Assembly (NCBI GenBank): GCA_020441605.1
Contig: JAGRLX010000126.1
Span: forward strand, 1-8,648
Reading direction: 5' to 3'
From: Alphaproteobacteria bacterium
GTDB taxonomy: Bacteria; Pseudomonadota; Alphaproteobacteria; Rhizobiales; Aestuariivirgaceae
DNA length: 8,648 bases
This document shows positions 1 through 7,024 of the stretch, piece after piece. Every line of letters begins with the position of its first letter. The stretch's first letter is position 1. The notes beneath the pieces were generated by a model. It was given only the letters and a program-made list of their open reading frames with translations. It ran no database searches and was not told the origin of the DNA. Position numbers and translations under genes: made by a program.

Positions 1-997
1 GTCGATCAGCCGCTGCACCCAGAATTCGTCGTTCATGGAAGAGTGGCGTAAGGGTTGGCATCCGGAGCGGATCAGGCCGAAGGCGTCGGACACGAAGGTC
101 CTGGTGGTGGGGGCGGGGCCTGCCGGCCTTTCCGCGGCCCACAAGCTGGGGCTGCGCGGCTATGAGGTGGCGCTGGCCGAAGCGGGTACCGAACTCGGCG
201 GGCGGGTGAGCCGCGAGTCCAGGCTCCCCGGTCTCGCCGCCTGGGCGCGGGTGCGGGATTACCGGCAGGGCCAGATCCAGAAGATGGCCAATGTCAGCGT
301 CTATCGCGACTCCCGGCTCTCGGCCGATGATATCATGGGCTTCGGCTTCGACCATGTGGCGATCGCCACCGGGGCCACGTGGCGGCGCGATGGTGTTGCC
401 CGCTACAATCTCCTGCCGATCGCGATCGACAGTGCGATGCCGGCGTTCACGCCGGACGATCTGATGGCAGGCGAAAGGCCCGCGGGGCATGTGGTCGTGT
501 TCGATGACGACCATTACTACATGGGCAGCGTGTTGGCCGAACTGCTGGTGGCGAATGGTAATCGCGTCACGTTTCTGACGCCAGCCGCCAAGGTGGCGGA
601 ATGGAGCTTCAACACGCTGGAACAGGGCTTCATCCAGACCAGGCTCCTCGAGCGTGGCGTCGATGTCCGGGTCACACGGGGCGTCACGCAGGTTGCGGCG
701 GGTGGTGTGGTCGCATGCTGCACCTATACCGGGCGCACCGAAGACATCGCCTGCGATGCGGTGGCGATGGTGACGGCCCGGTTGCCCAGCGACGGGCTCT
801 ACCTCGATCTCAAGGCCCGCAGCGGGGAATGGGCAGACAATGGCATCCGTTCGGTGAAGGTCATCGGGGATGCCAATGCCCCAGCGGCACTTGCATGGGC
901 GACCTATGCGGGGCATCGTTACGCTGAGGAACTCGACGAGCCGGACCGGGGAGATGGGCTTCCCTTCCGGCGCGAGGTTGCAGCATTGAAGGACTGA
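1..997 (+). CDS. TMADH-type FMN/[4Fe-4S]/FAD-like oxidoreductase, C-terminal part (5' end outside window)
   Basis: This is the C-terminal part of an Old-Yellow-Enzyme-like oxidoreductase of the trimethylamine/dimethylamine dehydrogenase type, a family that oxidatively demethylates or deaminates small amines. Some relatives are annotated as N-methylproline demethylases. The frame is open to the left edge (first full codon at 2) and there reads SRCTQN, then EEWRKGWHPERI. That matches the fourth Cys ligand of the [4Fe-4S] cluster (codon 14-16) and the linker that follows it in the family. The ATG at 35 is therefore internal, and the N-terminal TIM barrel with the other three Cys lies outside. 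Next comes a dinucleotide-binding fold (VLVVGAGPAG, then E..ELGGRV) at about 100-210. A second nucleotide-binding segment follows (VVVFDDDHYYMGS, about 490-530), as in TMADH. The C-terminus is complete, with a TGA stop. The gene lies one base from the next gene, so they are probably translationally coupled. The family is clear; the substrate is not. Confidence 0.88.
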   Translation, partial: SISRCTQNSSFMEEWRKGWHPERIRPKASDTKVLVVGAGPAGLSAAHKLGLRGYEVALAEAGTELGGRVSRESRLPGLAAWARVRDYRQGQIQKMANVSVYRDSRLSADDIMGFGFDHVAIATGATWRRDGVARYNLLPIAIDSAMPAFTPDDLMAGERPAGHVVVFDDDHYYMGSVLAELLVANGNRVTFLTPAAKVAEWSFNTLEQGFIQTRLLERGVDVRVTRGVTQVAAGGVVACCTYTGRTEDIACDAVAMVTARLPSDGLYLDLKARSGEWADNGIRSVKVIGDANAPAALAWATYAGHRYAEELDEPDRGDGLPFRREVAALKD

Positions 998-998
998 C

Positions 999-1886
999 AT
1001 GCGAAAGGTCACCGTCGCCATTACCCAGATGGCCTCTGCAAACGACTGGCAAAAGAATTGCGACAAGGCCGAGCGCCTGGTGCGCGATGCAGCTGCCAAA
1101 GGCGCCGGACTCGTGCTGCTGCAGGAGCTGTTCGATGGCGACTATTTCTGCATCGAACAGCACAGCGAATTTCTCGATCGCGCGCAGGAATTGGACAGGC
1201 ACCCGACGGTGGCGCGCTTTGCCGCGCTCGCCAAGGAACTCGGCGTGGTTCTGCCGGTCAGTGTGTTCGAGCGCGCTGGCAATACCCAGTACAACACTAC
1301 CGTCATCGTCGATGCCGATGGCCGGCAACTCGGCTTCTACCGCAAGACCCATATCCCCGATAACCCCGGCTATCAGGAGAAGTTCTATTTCACCCCGGGC
1401 GACACCGGCTTCAAGGTGTGGGATACCGCGGTGGGCAGGATCGGGCTTGGCATCTGCTGGGACCAGTGGTTCCCGGAATGCGCCAGGTCCATGGCCCTCA
1501 TGGGGGCGGAACTGCTGCTCTATCCGACCGCCATCGGATCGGAGCCGACCGCACCCGACTATGATTCTTCCACGCACTGGCAGAACACCATGCGCGGCCA
1601 CGCGGCGGCGAACATCATGCCGGTGCTGGCGTCCAACCGGGTGGGCCGCGAGATGGCGCCGCGCGGCTGGTCGGATACCTTCTATGGCCGGTCGTTCATC
1701 GCCGATCATTGCGGCGAGAAAGTCCAGGAGATGGACCGCAGCGAGGAAGGCGTCCGGCTTCACGACTTCGATCTGGATGCCATTGCCGCGTTCCGCCGCT
1801 ATTGGAGCGTGTTCCGCGACCGCCGCCCGGAGATGTATGGCGCGCTGATGACCATCGACGGCAAGACACGGAGTGCGGCGGTTTAG
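999..1886 (+). CDS. aguB: N-carbamoylputrescine amidase-like carbon-nitrogen hydrolase
   Basis: This 295-residue cytoplasmic nitrilase-superfamily enzyme has the usual length for N-carbamoylputrescine amidase, which hydrolyses N-carbamoylputrescine to putrescine, CO2 and ammonia in the agmatine route. The Glu-Lys-Cys triad is visible: E43 in LLQELF, K116 in YRKTHIPD and C153 in GICWDQWFPE. The stretches PGYQEKFYFTPGDTGFKVWD, YPTAIGSEP and GHAAANIMPVLASNRVG are characteristic of AguB rather than of general nitrilases or omega-amidases. The ATG at 999 has an AAGGA Shine-Dalgarno inside the end of the preceding gene, and only one base separates the two genes. No agmatine deiminase (AguA) is in the window, so the true substrate may be another N-carbamoyl amine. 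Its TAG stop overlaps the stop of the convergent methyltransferase. Confidence 0.9.
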   Translation: MRKVTVAITQMASANDWQKNCDKAERLVRDAAAKGAGLVLLQELFDGDYFCIEQHSEFLDRAQELDRHPTVARFAALAKELGVVLPVSVFERAGNTQYNTTVIVDADGRQLGFYRKTHIPDNPGYQEKFYFTPGDTGFKVWDTAVGRIGLGICWDQWFPECARSMALMGAELLLYPTAIGSEPTAPDYDSSTHWQNTMRGHAAANIMPVLASNRVGREMAPRGWSDTFYGRSFIADHCGEKVQEMDRSEEGVRLHDFDLDAIAAFRRYWSVFRDRRPEMYGALMTIDGKTRSAAV

Positions 1887-2656
1887 GCCGCAAGTGGCTT
1901 CCGGGCCACGATGTGACAGGGAATGAGGTCGCCCGAATCCAGGGCGCCTTGGCGGCCCCGCGCGCTGGCAAGCCGGCTTCTGGCCATCTCCTCGCCCACG
2001 ACCTTGGCCATCTCAGCCATAGCGGGCCCCTCCAGCACCCGAATCTCCTCGCGGTTCGAAGCCTGCAAGGCGGCCCGGCAATCGATCAGGGCGACATCGG
2101 CGAATCCGGCGTCACGCAGGGCCGTCTCGGCTTCGGCCGGCGTGGTGAAGGCGAATTTGAGAGGCCCCTTCGATAACCAGGTCACGACCGGTGGACTCGT
2201 TCCGGCGCCTTCCTTCCACAGCCAGTCGGCGGCGATGAAGCGGCCGCCGGGGCGCAACACTCGCAGCACTTCCCGGTAGAAGGCCGCCTTGTCCGGGATG
2301 TGCACCATCGCGTCCTTGGAAAATACGGCATCGAAGCTCGCATCGGCATAAGGCAGCGGCCCCGGCTCGACCAGGTCGAAGCGGAGGCGGTCCTCGAGAT
2401 CCGCCTCTCTCGCCAGCGCCCGCGCGGCCTCGATCAGTTGCGGCTCGACATCGATGCCGACGACTTCAGCTGCGCCATGCTCGCGCGCCAGCAGGACATC
2501 GATGCCCCCGAGCCCTGCGCCGACATCGAGCACGATCTTGCCGGTTAGGTCCTGACCGGCAAGCATCTGGCGCACCTCCTCGGGGCCGCCAGGCGACAGG
2601 AAGCCCTTGCCCCACATGAACTGCAACGCATCGGTGAAAGCCTTGGCGTATTGCAT
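1883..2656 (-). CDS. Class I SAM-dependent methyltransferase (N-methyltransferase-like)
   Basis: The protein has 257 residues with a Rossmann-type methyltransferase fold. Motif I is VLDVGAGLGG at residues 42-51. The acidic residue that binds the SAM ribose is D69 in VVGIDVEP. Motif IV region FDAVFSKDAMVHIPDK is at 108-123, and the post-motif VLRPGG is at 133-138. The N-terminal GKGFLSPGG, just before the SAM domain, recalls phosphoethanolamine and glycine/sarcosine/dimethylglycine N-methyltransferases, so an amine acceptor is plausible but not shown. The ATG is preceded by AGGGGA with a 7-base spacer (complement of 2664-2669). The gene starts 15 bases after the amidase stop, so the two probably form one minus-strand transcript. 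There is no membrane segment or signal peptide, so it is cytoplasmic. The alternative is a generic methyltransferase acting on another small molecule. Confidence 0.88.
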   Translation of the reverse strand: MQYAKAFTDALQFMWGKGFLSPGGPEEVRQMLAGQDLTGKIVLDVGAGLGGIDVLLAREHGAAEVVGIDVEPQLIEAARALAREADLEDRLRFDLVEPGPLPYADASFDAVFSKDAMVHIPDKAAFYREVLRVLRPGGRFIAADWLWKEGAGTSPPVVTWLSKGPLKFAFTTPAEAETALRDAGFADVALIDCRAALQASNREEIRVLEGPAMAEMAKVVGEEMARSRLASARGRQGALDSGDLIPCHIVARKPLAA

Positions 2657-2671
2657 AGGACGTTCCCCTGA

Positions 2672-4108
2672 TCAGACCACCGGCCTCTTGCCCTTGCCCG
2701 TATACCAGCCGCCCACCGCCTGTTCGAAGGCGAGGCCCGCCTTGAACACGCGCGCGTCATCCCAGGTGCGGCCGACGATCTGCATGCTGGTTGGCACGCC
2801 GTTGGCGGCGTGGCCGGTGGGCAGTGCCAGCACCGGGCAATTGTGCAGCATGTTGAACTGGTGGGTCATGACCCAGCCGAATTCCGGATCGGCCTTCTTG
2901 CCGTTGACGGTGAAACTCTGGTCCCACGGATCATGCTCCGCCTTCACCGACGGAAAATTGTTGGTCGGGCAAATGAACACGTCGTGGGCCGCCAGCACCG
3001 GCCCGAGTGTCTGGTACATCTGGTGGGTGCGTGACCAGGGCTTGTGGATATCGTCCATCCCCGATGCCCGTTCGGCATTCTCGGCGAACTTCAGGGCATA
3101 GTCGGTCATCAGATCGGCATTGGCCTCCCGGTGCCAGATGGTCTGTCGGCCGAAATGCATCATGTTGTACCAATGAAGACAATCTGCATCGACCGCCGCC
3201 GTCCAGCCGAGATCGACTTCTTCCACACGGGCGCCGAGGCGCTGGAAGACCTCAAGTGCGTGGATCAGATTCTGTCGCACGTCGCTGTCGACCTCGACAT
3301 AGCCAAGGTCCATGGAATAGGCGATCCTGAAGCCCTTGAGGCTGGCCGGCTCGGTCGGCAAGATCACCCGGGCGCGGAGCGAATCATGGTCCAGCGGATG
3401 CGGGCCGGAGGTCACATTCTGCATGAGGGCTGCATCGGCGACGCTGCGGGTCATGGGGCCGCAGTGGTTGAAGCGGTCGAAATTCGCCGGGGGCCCGTCG
3501 GGATTGCGGCCATGGGGCGGCTTGAAGCCGACCACGCCGCAGGCCGCCGCCGGTATGCGGATCGAGCCGCCGATATCGGTGCCGGTCGCCAGTGTCGTCA
3601 ATCCCGCGGCCAGCGCCGCGCCGGAGCCCCCGGACGAGCCGCCCGGTCCCCAGTCGGTGTTCCAGGGGTTGCGGGTGACGCCCCAGATGCGCGAATGGGT
3701 GACACCTGACAGGCAGAACTCCGGTGTGGTGGTGCGGGCGATGATGACGGCGCCGGCCTTCTGCAGCCGTTCGATCATCGGATCGGAGTGGCTGTCGATA
3801 TTGTCCTTGAAGATCAGCGAGCCATGGGTGGTGCGCTTGCCGGCCAGGCGCTGGGCATCCTTCACCGCCAGGGTCAGGCCTTCGAGCGACCGGAGGCGGG
3901 CGCTCCGCCTCATGTAACGCTCTTCGGCCGCCTTGGCCTGGGCCATAGCCTCGTCGAAGTACCGGTCCGCGAGGCAATTGATCGACGGGTTCACCTGCTC
4001 GGCGCGATGGATCTGGGCTGCGGCCAATTCACGCGGGCTGAGTTGGTGGCTCCTGAACAGTCTCAGGGCGTCAGTCGCGGAAAGATAGCAAAGATCGTCG
4101 TTGCTCAT
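2672..4108 (-). CDS. Amidase-signature family hydrolase
   Basis: A 478-residue amidase of the Ser-cisSer-Lys class, which hydrolyses amide bonds of small molecules. With the ATG at 4108 as residue 1, the catalytic Lys is K83 (AVKDA), the cis-Ser is S158 in GPGGSSGGSGAALAAG, and the nucleophile is S182 in GTDIGGSIRIPAAACGVVGF. The 75- and 24-residue spacings match those known for FAAH. Length is normal for the family (about 450-500). A TTG two codons upstream (4112-4114) is in frame, but the ATG at 4106-4108 is preferred. A GAGG Shine-Dalgarno (complement of 4116-4119) lies 7 bases from the ATG and only 1 base from the TTG. The enzyme is first in a minus-strand pair with the methyltransferase and divergent from the dehydrogenase. 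Substrate cannot be read from sequence: this family includes amidases, carbamoyl hydrolases and allophanate hydrolases. Confidence 0.92.
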   Translation of the reverse strand: MSNDDLCYLSATDALRLFRSHQLSPRELAAAQIHRAEQVNPSINCLADRYFDEAMAQAKAAEERYMRRSARLRSLEGLTLAVKDAQRLAGKRTTHGSLIFKDNIDSHSDPMIERLQKAGAVIIARTTTPEFCLSGVTHSRIWGVTRNPWNTDWGPGGSSGGSGAALAAGLTTLATGTDIGGSIRIPAAACGVVGFKPPHGRNPDGPPANFDRFNHCGPMTRSVADAALMQNVTSGPHPLDHDSLRARVILPTEPASLKGFRIAYSMDLGYVEVDSDVRQNLIHALEVFQRLGARVEEVDLGWTAAVDADCLHWYNMMHFGRQTIWHREANADLMTDYALKFAENAERASGMDDIHKPWSRTHQMYQTLGPVLAAHDVFICPTNNFPSVKAEHDPWDQSFTVNGKKADPEFGWVMTHQFNMLHNCPVLALPTGHAANGVPTSMQIVGRTWDDARVFKAGLAFEQAVGGWYTGKGKRPVV

Positions 4109-4175
4109 AGACAAGCCTCGTCCTCAGGCGCTAGTGAAACCGGACCAATTTGATCAGGATCAGGGAGATAAGTCC
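4109..4175. promoter_or_regulatory. Divergent intergenic region between amidase and dehydrogenase genes
   Basis: These 67 bases separate two divergent start codons and must hold, or lie beside, the control signals of both transcription units. It contains Shine-Dalgarno sequences for each gene (GAGG on the minus strand, complement of 4116-4119; AGGGAG on the plus strand, 4162-4167). It also has an exact tandem GATCAG pair at 4152-4163 that includes the palindrome TGATCA (4151-4156). I could not pick out a convincing -35/-10 pair on either strand, so promoters may extend into the 5' coding parts. An operator role for the GATCAG repeats is only a guess. Confidence 0.4.
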
Positions 4176-4919
4176 ATGGCCGGAAGGCTTGCAGGTAAGA
4201 GCGCCATTGTCACCTCCGCCGGCCAGGGCATCGGCCGGGCCTCCGCCATAGCCATGGCCAAGGAAGGCGCCAAGGTCTGGGCTACCGACATCAACGCCGA
4301 TGCGCTGGCGTCCCTGGCGACCGAACAGGCGGGCATCGAAACCTTCACGCTCGACGTGCTGAAGCAGGACCAGGTCGATGCCGCCGCCAGCCGGGTGGGC
4401 GTACCCGATATCCTGTTCAACTGTTCTGGCTACGTTCATGCCGGCACGATCCTGGAAACCGATGACAAGGCCTGGGATTTCTCCTTCGATCTCAACGTCA
4501 AGGCCCACTACCGGATGATGAAGGCTTTCATGCCGGGCTGGCTGGCGCGCGGCAATGGCGTGGTCATCAACATGGCGTCGGCCGCGTCCTCGATCAAAGG
4601 CGTTCCCAACCGTTTCGTCTATGGCGCCACCAAGGCGGCGGTGATCGGCATGACCAAGGCGCTGGCCGCCGACTTCACCACCAAAGGTATCCGGGTCAAT
4701 GCCATCTGCCCCGGCACGGTTGACAGTCCGTCGCTCATGGAACGCCTCAAGGCCACCGGTGATTTCGAGGCGGCCAAGGCGGCCTTCATCTCGCGTCAAC
4801 CCATGGGCCGCATGGCGCGGGCCGATGAGATCGGCATGCTGGTCGTTTATTTGGCCAGCGACGAAGCGGCCTTCGTGACCGGCCAGACCTTCGTCATCGA
4901 CGGTGGTTGGAGCCTGTGA
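4176..4919 (+). CDS. NAD-dependent short-chain dehydrogenase, DHRS6/BDH2-like
   Basis: A 247-residue classical SDR. The cofactor motif is TSAGQGIG (13-20), with Ser in place of the usual second Gly-type residue. D38 in ATDIN indicates NAD(H) rather than NADP(H). Catalytic residues are N107 (LNVKA), S135, Y149 and K153 in [11 protein letters not shown]...FVYGATK. It resembles human DHRS6 along its whole length, including [50 protein letters not shown] and the C-terminal [12 protein letters not shown]6 was described as a cytosolic 3-hydroxybutyrate dehydrogenase and later as a 4-oxo-L-proline reductase. Bacterial relatives also carry annotations such as 2-keto-3-deoxy-L-fuconate dehydrogenase. 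The ATG at 4176 has AGGGAG 8 bases upstream. The open frame extends further upstream, but that extension does not fit the SDR N-terminus. It is first in the transcription unit that leads into the ABC transporter. Substrate is uncertain. Confidence 0.92.
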   Translation: MAGRLAGKSAIVTSAGQGIGRASAIAMAKEGAKVWATDINADALASLATEQAGIETFTLDVLKQDQVDAAASRVGVPDILFNCSGYVHAGTILETDDKAWDFSFDLNVKAHYRMMKAFMPGWLARGNGVVINMASAASSIKGVPNRFVYGATKAAVIGMTKALAADFTTKGIRVNAICPGTVDSPSLMERLKATGDFEAAKAAFISRQPMGRMARADEIGMLVVYLASDEAAFVTGQTFVIDGGWSL

Positions 4920-4925
4920 TCGCAG

Positions 4926-4955
4926 TTGGCAAGACGATGGTTGTCGGCTTAGGAT
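4926..4955 (+). promoter_or_regulatory. Candidate sigma-70 promoter ahead of the ABC transporter genes
   Basis: TTGGCA (4926-4931) matches the -35 consensus at five of six bases. It is followed after 18 bases by TAGGAT (4950-4955), which matches -10 at four of six. It lies in the 82-base gap between the dehydrogenase and the ATPase gene and would leave a leader of about 40 bases before the TTG start at 5002. It could add expression of the transporter independent of the dehydrogenase. Found by eye and weak on its own. Confidence 0.3.
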
Positions 4956-4988
4956 GGATCGCATAGCCGCCGGACAATCGGGAGCGGA

Positions 4989-5004
4989 AGGGGGAAACAT
5001 CTTG
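4989..5004 (+). promoter_or_regulatory. Strong Shine-Dalgarno that fixes a TTG start for potA
   Basis: AGGGGGA (4989-4995) stands six bases before a TTG at 5002. The in-frame ATG at 4954 has only TAGG directly against it, and the far upstream frame start at 4903 overlaps the end of the dehydrogenase gene. This argues that translation of the ATPase starts at the TTG. Confidence 0.65.
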
Positions 5005-6099
5005 GCAGCAAGCCAAACCGCCATCGAGGCGAAAGGCGTTACGAAACTATTCCAGGGCGCTGGGCAGGACGCGGTAAAGGCCCTGGACAATGTGTCGGTC
5101 ACCATCCACGAAAACGAGTTCTTCACCTTGCTCGGCCCGTCAGGCTGCGGGAAGACGACGCTTCTGCGGCTGATTGCCGGCTTCGATTATCCGACCGATG
5201 GCGAGATCCTTCTCTATGGCCGGGATATTGCGCCCCTGCCGCCCTACCGCCGGCCGGTCAATACGGTGTTTCAGAGCTATGCGCTGTTTTCCCACATGAC
5301 AGTGGGGCAGAACATCGGATTCGGTCTCGAGATGCTCGGCCGGCCCAAGACCGAAATCGATCAGCGTGTCACGGACATGCTGCGGCTGGTGCGGATGGAA
5401 GAACTCCGCAACCGCAAGACCAGCCAGATTTCCGGTGGCCAGCAGCAGCGGGTGGCGCTGGCCCGGGCGCTGGCGCCCCAGCCCAAGGTGCTGCTGCTCG
5501 ACGAGCCGCTGTCGGCGCTCGACTACAAGCTGCGCAAGGACATGCAGATCGAGTTGAAGCGGCTCCAGCACCAGACCGGTATCACCTTCATCTTCGTCAC
5601 CCATGATCAGGAGGAAGCCCTCACCATGTCGGACCGGATCGCCGTCATGTCGCGGGGGAAGATCCTGCAGATCGGCAGCCCGCGCGACATCTACGACCGT
5701 CCGGCCGAACGCTTCGTCGCCAATTTCATCGGCGAGACGAATTTCCTCGAGGGAGAGCTGGTGGCGGCCCGGAACGGCATCGCGTCAGTGAAGCTCGATG
5801 CCGGAACGACGATCGACGCCGGCCTTCCGGAAGGGGTGGTTCCGGTCGGTCATGTCAGTGTCGTCGTCAGGCCCGAGCATGCCCAATTGGCCGCTGCGGG
5901 CGGCACGGCCGCTCTCCATGGCAAGCTCGAAAACATCGTCTACTTCGGCACCGATACGCATTTCCACGTGAAGCTGGAAGGCGGCGCAGGCTTCATCATC
6001 CGCCAACAGAACAGCCACAGGGCCAGGGAGAGCTATGAGCTCGGCCAGGCGGTCGGCATCGTCCTCGAAGAGGGTGCCGCGCAGGTCCTGAGGGATTGA
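5002..6099 (+). CDS. potA: Polyamine-type ABC transporter, ATP-binding protein
   Basis: A 365-residue ATPase of a spermidine/putrescine-type importer, working on the cytoplasmic face with the two permeases. Numbered from the TTG start, motifs are Walker [10 protein letters not shown] (45-53), Q-loop Q91 in VFQSYALF, signature ISGGQQQR (143-150), Walker B LLLDEP (164-169), D-loop SALD (171-174) and switch H201 in FVTHDQEEA. After about residue 235 comes [22 protein letters not shown], the usual link to a TOBE domain that fills the C-terminus, including VVVRPEH. Length is typical for PotA (about 350-380). The start is chosen on the Shine-Dalgarno; an ATG at 4954 would add 16 residues without family similarity. 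The potB ATG follows the stop by one base, so coupling is likely. The PotA/FbpC/UgpC family is broad, but the following genes place it with Pot. Confidence 0.93.
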   Translation: MAASQTAIEAKGVTKLFQGAGQDAVKALDNVSVTIHENEFFTLLGPSGCGKTTLLRLIAGFDYPTDGEILLYGRDIAPLPPYRRPVNTVFQSYALFSHMTVGQNIGFGLEMLGRPKTEIDQRVTDMLRLVRMEELRNRKTSQISGGQQQRVALARALAPQPKVLLLDEPLSALDYKLRKDMQIELKRLQHQTGITFIFVTHDQEEALTMSDRIAVMSRGKILQIGSPRDIYDRPAERFVANFIGETNFLEGELVAARNGIASVKLDAGTTIDAGLPEGVVPVGHVSVVVRPEHAQLAAAGGTAALHGKLENIVYFGTDTHFHVKLEGGAGFIIRQQNSHRARESYELGQAVGIVLEEGAAQVLRD

Positions 6100-6100
6100 C

Positions 6101-7024
6101 ATGACCAGCGCGCGCCAAGCCGCCGAAACCGCACAGAGCCGCGACATCCGCAACCGCTGGCTGCTGTCGGCGCCGGCGCTGGTAATCATCACCTTCGCGG
6201 CCATCGGACCGCTGTTCATCGTGCTGCTCTATTCCTTCATGGTGAAGGGCGACTATGGCGACGTCAAATACTGGCAGTTCTCCACCGATGGCTGGTTCAG
6301 CGTCTTCCTGCAGCGCGACATCTTCGACGACACGATCGGGCTGGCGGATGCCCATCTCAGCATCTTCTGGCGTTCGGTGAAGCTGTCGCTGATGACGACG
6401 GTGCTGACCGTCATCTTCGGCTTTCCCACGGCCTATTTCATTTCCACCCGTCCGGAGCGGAGCCGCGAACTGTGGCTGTTCCTCATCACCATTCCGTTCT
6501 GGACCAACCTGCTGATCCGCACCTTTGCCATGCAGGAGGTGATCCGCAACGAGGGCGTCATCAATACGGTGCTCCGGGCGACCGGCATCATCGACCAGCC
6601 GATCCAGATGATGTTCACCGATCTCGGCATCCTCTTCGGCATGGTCTATGTCTATCTGCCACTCATGGTCCTGCCGCTTTATGCCAGCATGGAGAAACTG
6701 GATTTCCGGCTGGTCGAAGCGGGCTACGACCTCTATGCCACGCGCACCCGCGTGTTGCGGCGGATCATCATCCCGCTGGTCAAGCCGGGAATCGTTGCGG
6801 GCTCCATCCTGGTCTTCATTCCCTCGCTCGGCGCCTATGTCACGCCGCGGGTTCTTGGCGGCGGAAAGAACATGATGCTCGGCAATCTCATCGAGCTGCA
6901 ATTCGGCCAGGGCCGAAACTGGCCGTTGGGCTCGGCCATCTCCATCACCTTGATGGCGATCGTCATGGTCGCCCTGCTGGTCTATGTGCGCAATTCCGCC
7001 AGTTCTGGGTCGCAACATGGCTAG
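6101..7024 (+). CDS. potB: Polyamine-type ABC transporter, permease (PotB-like)
   Basis: A 307-residue inner-membrane permease with about six hydrophobic segments: roughly 20-46, 92-114, 124-146, 174-196, 228-248 and 278-297. The EAA cytoplasmic loop that contacts the ATPase is VEAGYDLYATRTRVLRRIIIPLVKPG at about 205-230 (read in two parts: VEAGYDLYATR, then RRIIIPLVKPG). A long periplasmic segment with GDYGDVKYW..STDGW lies between the first two helices, as in PotB/PotH. The start ATG follows the potA stop by one base, with GAGGGA in the potA end as Shine-Dalgarno. Its own end overlaps the potC start by eight bases. Position and the downstream binding protein support a polyamine or related cationic amine substrate. 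Confidence 0.92.
   Translation: MTSARQAAETAQSRDIRNRWLLSAPALVIITFAAIGPLFIVLLYSFMVKGDYGDVKYWQFSTDGWFSVFLQRDIFDDTIGLADAHLSIFWRSVKLSLMTTVLTVIFGFPTAYFISTRPERSRELWLFLITIPFWTNLLIRTFAMQEVIRNEGVINTVLRATGIIDQPIQMMFTDLGILFGMVYVYLPLMVLPLYASMEKLDFRLVEAGYDLYATRTRVLRRIIIPLVKPGIVAGSILVFIPSLGAYVTPRVLGGGKNMMLGNLIELQFGQGRNWPLGSAISITLMAIVMVALLVYVRNSASSGSQHG

Noticed and set aside
861..1763. Long minus-strand open frame (300 codons) opposite the first two genes
   Set aside because: It lies antisense to two strongly supported genes, has a low-complexity Arg/His/Gly-rich translation without recognisable motifs, and is a typical product of high GC content.
1894..1909. Small inverted repeat GTGGC-6-GCCAC near the convergent stops, as a possible terminator
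   Set aside because: The stem is only five pairs, no T-run follows on either strand, and it lies inside the methyltransferase coding sequence.
4101..4175. N-terminal extension of the dehydrogenase frame (25 codons)
   Set aside because: The extension overlaps the amidase start, does not resemble SDR N-termini, and a good Shine-Dalgarno with proper spacing serves the ATG at 4176.
4131..5126. Long minus-strand open frame (331 codons) opposite the dehydrogenase
   Set aside because: It overlaps the well-supported SDR and the potA start in antisense and has no recognisable domain.
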